DNA of 7,256 nt from Muribaculaceae bacterium. GTDB lineage: Bacteria; Bacteroidota; Bacteroidia; Bacteroidales; Muribaculaceae. Position numbers and translations under genes: made by a program. Positions 1 through 5,006 of this stretch are shown here, piece after piece (the first letter of the stretch is position 1; each line of letters starts with the position of its first letter). The stretch covers positions 1 to 7,256 of the forward strand of contig VSPM01000106.1 of assembly GCA_009775365.1 (NCBI GenBank). The letters are read 5' to 3'. A model generated the notes under the pieces. It searched no databases. It was not told the origin of the DNA and saw only the letters and a program-made list of their open reading frames with translations.

Positions 1-947
1 GATTTTAATGTATTATCTATTATTTTTTCAACTTTCGGGAGTTTAAAGTTCGCTCCTAAACCGACATTCGCATCTATATTCAATTCCACTTTTGCTTCCA
101 CGTCTATGTTTCCTTCCACAATGAAGAAAAATGGCTTCCATAAAGATATCCGAGGAGCAAAAGTAATTTTTTCTGGAGTAACAAATCCGTCAAAACGATT
201 AATTCCTATTCCAACTTTTCCACTGAAAAATACATCATCTCTATCGGCAAAGGAGAACTCTTCCTCAGAATTAAGTTCAGCTCCATAATCAAGCAAATTC
301 AGATTGAATGCTATTGGCTCATAATTTGTTTTTGGGGAAACTTTTTGAGACAGGGAATAGTCTTTATCATCCTCGCCATAATAAGCGAAGAAGCGTTCAA
401 AAACATCGTCAAGGCCAACAGGATCACATGAAATGAGAAACTTAGCGTTTACCCTTTCACATTTTTTGACCCTCCCGGCAAAACCATCCGGAAGCATTCC
501 GCTTTCACCAAAAGTAAACAAGACCGCACCCTCTTCCGGAAGACACTCAAAGGGCGTGTCTCCTCTAAACAGAATATTATCGCCGTCAACCTGTTCTATA
601 TACTCAAACATCGTAGCGTCGATAACTTTTGTCTCGGGCAACAATTTATAGGGCAATGGATGGAATGCGACACTGTCAATAACCGACATCGGTATTCTAT
701 AAATCGAATCTTGAGTCTCAATTACCTGTGTCACATATTCATCACAAATATTATTGTCAGCATCTTCCTTGCTTAAAGTCATTTCATTTATCTGAGAAAT
801 GAGAATAGAGGTAAGTTTATATTCATCATTTCTATATATGTACATCACTTTTCCATCGGGAGAGGAAATGAAACCTTCTTCCGAGGCATACGCATTAATA
901 GCAGATACTATTAATGCCAATAGTATCAGTATAAATCTGCTCATCAT
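1..947 (-). CDS. Secreted protein of unknown function, 3' end cut by window edge
   Basis: The minus-strand frame is open from the ATG at 947 to the left edge, about 315 codons with no stop, so the C-terminus is missing. The protein starts with a signal peptide (MMSRF, then a run of Leu/Ile/Val/Ala, ending A-N-A-Y-A at about residue 21) and has no lipobox, so it should be exported to the periplasm or cell surface. The next stretch, including MYIYRND, TQVIETQDSIYRIP and VIDSVAF, resembles an N-terminal pattern I know from large secreted Bacteroidota proteins; that likeness is from memory and not a database match. The segment GMLPDGFAGRVKKCE followed by an acidic stretch fits the same type. The remainder looks beta-rich. 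The start codon overlaps the stop of the upstream small gene as ATGA, so the two are probably translated together; a second in-frame ATG follows directly at 944. Real gene: confident. Function: unknown. Confidence 0.85.
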   Translation of the reverse strand, partial: MMSRFILILLALIVSAINAYASEEGFISSPDGKVMYIYRNDEYKLTSILISQINEMTLSKEDADNNICDEYVTQVIETQDSIYRIPMSVIDSVAFHPLPYKLLPETKVIDATMFEYIEQVDGDNILFRGDTPFECLPEEGAVLFTFGESGMLPDGFAGRVKKCERVNAKFLISCDPVGLDDVFERFFAYYGEDDKDYSLSQKVSPKTNYEPIAFNLNLLDYGAELNSEEEFSFADRDDVFFSGKVGIGINRFDGFVTPEKITFAPRISLWKPFFFIVEGNIDVEAKVELNIDANVGLGANFKLPKVEKIIDNTLK

Positions 948-1465
948 ATTATTATTTTGAATGTAGAATCACCATTGCGAACAATGTAAACACCTGAAGA
1001 ATATTCTTTCATATCGAGAGAGAAATGGGCAAATTCCCGTATTCTTTCAGAAATAAGCAAAGTGCCATCAGCATTGAAAACATTAACAACCACACTTTGT
1101 GACCCATTATATATTGACAGAATATTATTATTAAAACTGACACTGCCACTTATATCTATAGCTTCATTAACTGCTCCATATCCTTCTTTGGAAAAGTAAT
1201 AATACCTTATCTCCGATAAAGGATAACTAATTATGTGGTCGGTCGTTGAGACAGACAAGTCTCCATCTGAAAATTTAACCACCGGATTATCCTCCATAAG
1301 GAAACATTCTTTTTTACCATCAGCTTTGACCAATACCAACACCTGAGACGTATCAGCTTGTGCTTTTACATATAATGAAGAATGACATACTGAAAACAAA
1401 AGCAATAAACTTACAATAATTCGCGTCCGATTTTGCAAGAATTTAAAAAGAACAGAAAAGTTCAT
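944..1465 (-). CDS. Small secreted protein with type IX-like C-terminal sorting domain
   Basis: This 173-residue protein has a long basic n-region, a hydrophobic core at about residues 16-26 and a probable signal peptidase I site after A-Q-A (residue 37). Residues 41-93 (VLVLVKADGKKECF, then NPVVKFSDGDLSV, then YPLSEIRYYYF) resemble a short beta-rich module that in Bacteroidota usually precedes a sorting tail. Residues about 100-173 look like a type A type IX secretion tail: VVNVFNADGTLL, then SLDMKEYSSGVYIVRNG, ending in KIII. Such tails normally sit at the end of large cargo proteins; here almost nothing else is present, which is odd. It could be a degenerate cargo, an adaptor, or a domain secreted by itself. 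The ATG lies only 12 bases after the T-run of a terminator, and its TGA stop overlaps the next gene's ATG. The family reading is from recalled motif patterns. Confidence 0.82.
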   Translation of the reverse strand: MNFSVLFKFLQNRTRIIVSLLLLFSVCHSSLYVKAQADTSQVLVLVKADGKKECFLMEDNPVVKFSDGDLSVSTTDHIISYPLSEIRYYYFSKEGYGAVNEAIDISGSVSFNNNILSIYNGSQSVVVNVFNADGTLLISERIREFAHFSLDMKEYSSGVYIVRNGDSTFKIII

Positions 1466-1477
1466 GATTCAAGGATT

Positions 1478-1534
1478 AAAAAACAGTCTTCCATGTTGAA
1501 ACACAGCTCTTAGCCAACGCCAACATGGAAGACT
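1478..1534 (-). terminator. Intrinsic terminator between lipoprotein gene and small secreted gene
   Basis: A perfect 14-base inverted repeat (1485-1498 AGTCTTCCATGTTG and 1521-1534 CAACATGGAAGACT) encloses a 22-base loop. Read on the minus strand, the second arm is followed by G and six T residues (1483-1478), the shape of an intrinsic terminator. The plus-strand direction has no T-run. It lies just 8 bases after the lipoprotein stop codon and 12 bases before the next start codon, so the downstream pair must depend on read-through, regulated antitermination, processing or an unseen promoter. Confidence 0.85.
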
Positions 1535-1542
1535 CAAATTAC

Positions 1543-2502
1543 TTATTCAGGTGACACGCAATTATACCAATATCTCAATGAAAAAGACATCCCATCCTCA
1601 TAATCATCAGCCACAATATCCTCTATTATCATTTCATTGCCTCTGAAACTGATAACGGCTGGATTAGAATAATCAATATCATCAAAATCTCTATCCCATA
1701 CATCATGGGTATATCTGATTATGCCTTCTTCTTCATTAGTCCACTTCCACAAAGAATATCCCATTTGATCTGATGTTGTAGTCACAAGATATGTCCCGGC
1801 TTTTGTGAATATAATCTGCGAATATCCATAATCAGGAATAGCCTCATACAACCCTTCACCATCTTCATCATACTGCATATACACTGCATTCAATTCACGC
1901 GCAAGGGAAGCATAGTCAGTGGCAGGCTTAGTTGAATCAAACAATACCTTGCCATTGTAAACCATTTGAGCACGTATTGTATAGATATCCCATGTCCGAC
2001 AGAGATTCGATGTCTTTGGCGTATCTCCATAGTTATCCTCGCGTTCCCCGGAAAGCGTGTAACTTTCCCCATTTACAGGAGTTATCCATATAGTGACGGC
2101 TCCATCAGACGAACCCTCTATGACAATCGTACCGAACCCTTCAAGAATAAATTCCGTATCACTTATTTTTATGAATTTTCCAAGATAAGTCCCGGATACA
2201 GATCTTGTTGACGCGCCTATGTCAATTGCATTCTGGCATATTTGTCTGTGATTGCGCCTCGATTCTTGATTACGGAAGGATGCAGAATTTCCTTCAATAA
2301 TATAGTTGCCACTTTCAGTAAGCTCTATAGAATGAATGTCTGCATTATTGTCATCTATAACATATAATGCGCTTACATCTGCATAAGGTGGAGTTGACAA
2401 TGACAACATTTCCTGCTGTTTTTCATCATCTCCGCAGGCCGCCATTAAACTAAACAATGGAATAGTCGCCGCTGCTAAATAAAGAAATTTCGGTTTCTTC
2501 AT
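1543..2502 (-). CDS. Surface-type lipoprotein, function unknown
   Basis: This 319-residue protein begins MKKPKFLYLAAATIPLFSLMAAC, with a lipobox-like end (L-M-A-A-C, cysteine 23). Methionine at the -3 position is slightly unusual. The residues after the cysteine are G-D-D-E, like the acidic lipoprotein export signal that in Bacteroidota directs lipoproteins to the outer face of the outer membrane; surface location is therefore likely but inferred. The body is rich in aromatic and acidic residues and looks all-beta. The stretch SNLCRTWDIYTI, followed later by YSQIIFTKAGTYLVTTTSD and SLWKWTNEEEGII, resembles lipocalin-like beta-barrel lipoproteins that I have seen in gut Bacteroidales; I cannot confirm the family. 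It is the first gene after the promoter and leader block at 2553-2942 and is followed at once by an intrinsic terminator, so it is probably transcribed mostly as a single gene with a leader of about 320 bases or more. Confidence 0.9.
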   Translation of the reverse strand: MKKPKFLYLAAATIPLFSLMAACGDDEKQQEMLSLSTPPYADVSALYVIDDNNADIHSIELTESGNYIIEGNSASFRNQESRRNHRQICQNAIDIGASTRSVSGTYLGKFIKISDTEFILEGFGTIVIEGSSDGAVTIWITPVNGESYTLSGEREDNYGDTPKTSNLCRTWDIYTIRAQMVYNGKVLFDSTKPATDYASLARELNAVYMQYDEDGEGLYEAIPDYGYSQIIFTKAGTYLVTTTSDQMGYSLWKWTNEEEGIIRYTHDVWDRDFDDIDYSNPAVISFRGNEMIIEDIVADDYEDGMSFSLRYWYNCVSPE

Positions 2503-2552
2503 AGTTAGGATTTAATTAGGCCGCATCCCCGAAAAGCCAATGTATTATTACA

Positions 2553-2763
2553 AAAAGGTGTGAGGATTTATCTCTGTCTTATCCAATTCTCAGGTCTTGG
2601 CCTACCTTTCCAACGGATATGACTGACAGCCCCACACCGATGAAGCTATAATAATCCTATTGGATATGTAGCTACCGATGTAGGTGCCATTGTCATCTTA
2701 TCCTCGTTGGAAATCAAACGGCCAAGTTTGAGAATTGAAGATAAAATATCAATAACACCTTTT
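2553..2763 (-). ncRNA. Long rod-like structured leader RNA or small RNA
   Basis: The stretch folds on itself through nested helices: 2553-2561 with 2755-2763 (9 bp), 2567-2572 with 2740-2745 (6 bp), 2584-2592 with 2729-2737 (9 bp), 2596-2602 with 2720-2726 (7 bp), 2607-2614 with 2706-2713 (8 bp), 2615-2618 with 2700-2703, 2619-2623 with 2692-2696, 2635-2638 with 2683-2686, and a tip helix 2644-2648 with 2669-2673 capped by 2654-2657 with 2662-2665. All pairs are Watson-Crick and all arms line up in order, so chance is unlikely. Promoters at 2832-2864 and 2910-2942 would transcribe it on the minus strand, and it ends with five T residues (2556-2552) about 50 bases before the lipoprotein ATG. 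It could be a cis-acting leader, a separate small RNA (the shape recalls 6S RNA), or a hairpin-shaped mobile repeat. I do not recognise a named RNA family. Confidence 0.62.
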
Positions 2764-2814
2764 GAGAGAGTACCTCTCATAAAAATATTGATTCGTTGGA
2801 GCTGTCTCTACAAC
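2763..2814 (-). other. Two small hairpins at the 5' end of the leader RNA
   Basis: Just after the predicted transcription start the leader can form two local hairpins. One pairs GTTG and GAG (2795-2801) with CTC (2806-2808) and CAAC (2811-2814), with a two-base bulge and a four-base loop. The other pairs TGAGAG (2763-2768) with CTCTCA (2774-2779) around a five-base loop. In addition 2748-2754 can pair with 2786-2792 (7 bp); that helix encloses the first base-pairing partner of the rod's closing helix, so it would compete with or form a knot with the rod. This arrangement would suit a switching leader, which is inference. Confidence 0.45.
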
Positions 2815-2831
2815 CACATCGAATTCAACTA

Positions 2832-2864
2832 CAAAGATAATAAAAAATATGATGTAACAACAAA
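2832..2864 (-). promoter_or_regulatory. Bacteroidota-type promoter P2, proximal to lipoprotein leader
   Basis: On the minus strand TTTG (2864-2861) is followed, 21 bases later, by TATCTTTG (2839-2832), a perfect match to the TAnnTTTG -7 box used by the primary Bacteroidota sigma factor. Transcription should begin near 2825, giving a leader of about 320 bases before the lipoprotein ATG. It lies immediately upstream of the structured RNA. Confidence 0.72.
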
Positions 2865-2909
2865 TATTTATAATTTTTTATAATATTTGCAGTATATTAG
2901 AATTTTATA

Positions 2910-2942
2910 CAAATTTAACGTGTCCCTAAATATGGCTACAAA
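2910..2942 (-). promoter_or_regulatory. Bacteroidota-type promoter P1, distal
   Basis: On the minus strand TTTG (2942-2939) is followed, 21 bases later, by TAAATTTG (2917-2910), again a perfect TAnnTTTG. The spacing is identical to P2, which lies 78 bases downstream. Transcription should start near 2903. A pair of palindromes sits just upstream at 2955-2988, where an activator would be expected to bind. Confidence 0.62.
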
Positions 2943-2954
2943 TGCAATAATCAC

Positions 2955-2988
2955 TTAAGCAACTGCTTAAATTTAAACAACTGCTTAA
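2955..2988. promoter_or_regulatory. Tandem palindromic operator candidates
   Basis: Two 16-base sites, TTAAGCAACTGCTTAA (2955-2970) and TTAAACAACTGCTTAA (2973-2988), differ by one base and sit 18 bases apart. The first is a perfect inverted repeat with 7-base arms around a 2-base spacer; the second has one mismatch. They share the direct repeat CAACTGCTTAAA. The size and symmetry suit a dimeric winged-helix regulator such as a MarR-type protein; the sequence does not look like a usual Crp or Fnr site. The sites lie about 50-85 bases upstream of the predicted P1 start and next to the T-run of the regulator gene's terminator. Confidence 0.5.
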
Positions 2989-3032
2989 AAATAGATGTCT
3001 CCGAGTCTGAGAATTGACTCAGAGACATCTAT
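2986..3032 (-). terminator. Intrinsic terminator of the Crp/Fnr gene
   Basis: Arms 2991-3001 and 3022-3032 pair over 11 bases, then one C/A mismatch, then 3003-3007 pairs with 3016-3020 over 5 bases, around an 8-base loop. Read on the minus strand the hairpin ends in a run of five T residues. It lies about 90 bases after the stop codon of the regulator gene and separates it from the lipoprotein unit. The 88 bases between stop and hairpin show nothing else. Confidence 0.85.
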
Positions 3033-3120
3033 TATATATAAAACAATGATGCCTATGTAATAATCCTTTTGAAAGTATCCGGACAGTCTGTGCCGAATGA
3101 AAGAAAAGAGATATTGTGAA

Positions 3121-3822
3121 TCAGCCGAATTTGGAAATCTTGCGAAGCTGAGACTCGTTAAGAATCTTTATTCGCCTGCCGTCAACAAGAATCAGTTTTT
3201 CTGTCATAAACGCCGTGAGTGTACGTATGGCATTAGAGGTGGTCATATTTGAAAGATTTGCCAAGTCTTCACGGCTCATATAAATTTTCAGAGTGGCGTC
3301 ATCATCCTCAAGGCCATAATTATCTGCAAGGAGCAACAGCGCCTCGGCCAGGCGGCCTCGAATATGCTTTTGCGTGAGATTTACAATCTTGGTGTCAGAG
3401 CCGCCAAGATTGCGTGAGAGCTCATGGATGAAAAACATAGCAAGGTCGTTGTTCCCTCTAATCAGTTCCTCTACTATGTGCATAGGTATAGACCCAAGAA
3501 CCGAAGCCTCAAACGCCGCGCACGAAGACACGTAATTTTCGTGTGCGAAATATGCCCTGTAGCCGAAATACTGCACCGGGCGATAAAGACGAAGAATCTG
3601 AACACGGTCGCCTATGCCGCTCTTATACATTTTCACCTTCCCTTTAAGCAGACACCACAGGCTTTCAGGCTCTTCGTGTTCAGCGTATATTATCTGCCCT
3701 TTCTTATAGTGGAGAATCGTGAAGTTATCGGTGACTGTGCGCTTCTCTTCGGGCGATAGTATGTTCCATAAGTCGGAGAGATCCTCACTTATGATATGTT
3801 CGAGTGTGCTCTTCTTTAACAT
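3121..3822 (-). CDS. Crp/Fnr-family transcriptional regulator
   Basis: This cytoplasmic DNA-binding regulator has 233 residues from the ATG at 3822. The frame also extends to a TTG at 3831, three codons earlier, but the ATG is the better start. Residues about 15-120 form the cyclic-nucleotide-binding-like beta barrel (HYKKGQIIYAEHEEPESLWCLLKG, then YFGYRAYFAHE). The long dimer helix spans about 118-140. The winged helix-turn-helix is at about 150-222, with YMSREDLANLSNMTTSNAIRTL as the recognition region. The usual phosphate-binding cassette with its conserved Arg is not evident, and only two cysteines (57 and 101) are present, so neither cAMP binding nor an Fnr-type iron-sulphur cluster is supported; the signal is unknown. 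It follows the menaquinone operon after a 161-base gap holding its own -7 box, and is closed by its own terminator, so it is probably transcribed separately, perhaps with some men read-through. Confidence 0.93.
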   Translation of the reverse strand: MLKKSTLEHIISEDLSDLWNILSPEEKRTVTDNFTILHYKKGQIIYAEHEEPESLWCLLKGKVKMYKSGIGDRVQILRLYRPVQYFGYRAYFAHENYVSSCAAFEASVLGSIPMHIVEELIRGNNDLAMFFIHELSRNLGGSDTKIVNLTQKHIRGRLAEALLLLADNYGLEDDDATLKIYMSREDLANLSNMTTSNAIRTLTAFMTEKLILVDGRRIKILNESQLRKISKFG

Positions 3823-3872
3823 CGCTGTCAAATAAGTTCGGTTATGGTCTGATTCGTGTTTTATTATTTTTA

Positions 3873-3884
3873 TGTTTCACAACA
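3873..3884. promoter_or_regulatory. Short inverted repeat beside the regulator promoter
   Basis: TGTT-TCAC-AACA (3873-3884) has 4-base arms around a 4-base spacer. It lies directly against the -7 box and over the expected transcription start of the Crp/Fnr gene. The position would suit autorepression, and the layout loosely resembles Crp/Fnr half-site geometry, but the arms are too short for confidence. Confidence 0.22.
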
Positions 3885-3892
3885 CAAATTTA
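3885..3892 (-). promoter_or_regulatory. Bacteroidota-type -7 box for the Crp/Fnr gene
   Basis: On the minus strand TAAATTTG (3892-3885) matches TAnnTTTG exactly. No clean TTTG is found at the -33 position about 21 bases upstream; only a T-rich GTTTTT is there, so the promoter may need help. Transcription would start near 3878, leaving a leader of about 56 bases before the ATG at 3822. Confidence 0.55.
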
Positions 3893-3983
3893 TAACATTT
3901 TTTTGTAACATAAAAACTTTTAAGTCATTTAAAGCATGCTGCACCACATTTTATCCAATTTATCACAATATCTTTTTTTAAAA

Positions 3984-4967
3984 CTATCGTTTTAACTTGC
4001 CGTTGGCCGTTCTTGGCAACTTATCAACCCATTCAATCACCTTTGGCATTTCATGTGAACTAAGCACTTCTCTCAATTTTTCAAACAGGCGTGAGGCGGC
4101 TTCTTCCTCTTTTTTCTCTGACTCCCATGCCCTGTGATTCTCTACCGGCCTCCCTCCTGCTTTTTCTCCGCGCTCCACTTTCAACACCACTTTCATTCCC
4201 CACTTTAAATCGGGGCTTGACGTGATTATAAAGGGAGTGGAGAAGAGATGAGAAATACGGCACTCTACATCAATGGGATTCACTTTCTTACCTCCTGTAA
4301 TTATAATATTGTCGATTCTGCCGTTTATTTTAAATCGGTTGCTCGACTCAACACTTGCAAGATCGTTGGTTCTGAAAACTTCCCCGGTGTCAAAACATAT
4401 CACAAGACAACCCCTGTCGTCCTTATCAACCCTTATGCCTTCAAGTGTCGAGAACCACTCGTTCCCGACTTTTCTCAGCGCAATATGAGAAGAGGTTTCT
4501 GTCATGCCATAAGTCTCGTATGCACAAAGATCCGACGCCATGATTCTGTCGCGCAATGAAGCATTTATCGGTGAGCCTCCAATAATTACGGTTCTTATCG
4601 ACGGTAAATCCTTCTTGTTTTCTAATATATAGAGCATTTGCGATGGAACCACTGCAAGCAGATCTATCTTTTCTTTTGCGCCAATGCCGCGCAACGGAGC
4701 ATTAGAGGGTGTTTCCCATGTAAGCCTGCAACCTGCTGTCTCAGCACGAACAGCCATCATCTTACCCCCTATATAATCAGGAGCCACACATGAGTGAAGT
4801 CTGCTTTGGGAATTAATACAAAAAAAATTGTTAGAACGTAGCGCACTCGCCCTGACAAATGGCTTGGGGAGCCTTATCAACTTAGGCTCCCCTGTAGATC
4901 CGGAAGTGCGCGCCTCTATAAATTCAGACTCGCCTCTCCATTCTTCTATAAATTCTTCAAATGTCAT
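3984..4967 (-). CDS. menE: o-Succinylbenzoate--CoA ligase (MenE)
   Basis: This cytoplasmic enzyme of menaquinone synthesis activates o-succinylbenzoate with ATP and CoA to OSB-CoA. It belongs to the acyl-adenylate-forming (ANL) family. Seen in order: the phosphate-binding loop TSGSTGEPK (21-29), the A5 motif YGMTETSSH (153-161), the hinge Asp in RTND (202), GRIDNIIITGGKKVNP (216-231), and the catalytic-lysine tail PRTANGKLKR with Lys324, ending the protein. With the ATG at 4967 the protein has 327 residues; the frame also reaches a TTG at 4979, but the ATG start gives the usual MTxEEF opening. It is much shorter than MenE of many other bacteria, as expected for the compact Bacteroidota type. 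A hydrophilic charged segment at about 264-290 (VERGEKAGG to KKEEEAAS) interrupts the C-terminal domain and may be a lineage-specific insertion. It is the last gene of the men operon, 39 bases after menC. Confidence 0.93.
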   Translation of the reverse strand: MTFEEFIEEWRGESEFIEARTSGSTGEPKLIRLPKPFVRASALRSNNFFCINSQSRLHSCVAPDYIGGKMMAVRAETAGCRLTWETPSNAPLRGIGAKEKIDLLAVVPSQMLYILENKKDLPSIRTVIIGGSPINASLRDRIMASDLCAYETYGMTETSSHIALRKVGNEWFSTLEGIRVDKDDRGCLVICFDTGEVFRTNDLASVESSNRFKINGRIDNIIITGGKKVNPIDVECRISHLFSTPFIITSSPDLKWGMKVVLKVERGEKAGGRPVENHRAWESEKKEEEAASRLFEKLREVLSSHEMPKVIEWVDKLPRTANGKLKR

Positions 4968-5006
4968 ATAAATAAACAAGCAAAATGTGTAGACTTTGCA
5001 AAAAGG

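Noticed and set aside
433..651. Plus-strand open frames within the left gene and throughout the men genes
   Set aside because: They lie opposite convincing minus-strand genes and read as low-complexity or unrelated protein, so they are shadows of those genes.
2553..2763. TPP riboswitch because of a CTGAGA on the minus strand
   Set aside because: Only this short word matches; the CUGAUC, GGUAAUACC and GCGUAGGGA blocks of the THI element are absent and the arrangement of helices differs.
2553..2763. Transposon-like palindrome (miniature inverted-repeat element)
   Set aside because: The arms are broken into short helices with small loops, I saw no flanking target duplication, and promoters place it neatly in a leader. 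Not excluded; a genome-wide copy count would decide.
2643..2882. Plus-strand open frame reading SYNNPIGYVATDVGAIV onward for about 80 codons
   Set aside because: It has no ATG start in this stretch, lies antisense to the promoters and across the paired arms of the RNA rod, and is better explained as a by-product of the structured RNA in AT-rich DNA.
3823..3831. TTG codon at 3831 as start of the Crp/Fnr gene
   Set aside because: It adds three residues of no conserved value, and an ATG in the same frame at 3822 is a better start.
3833..3983. Terminator after menE
   Set aside because: Only weak AT-rich inverted sequence around 3917-3934 was seen, with no GC-containing stem leading into a T-run, so men transcripts may run into the regulator gene.
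4968..4979. TTG codon at 4979 as start of menE
   Set aside because: The ATG at 4967 gives the usual MTFEEF opening, so the extra four codons are unlikely to be translated.
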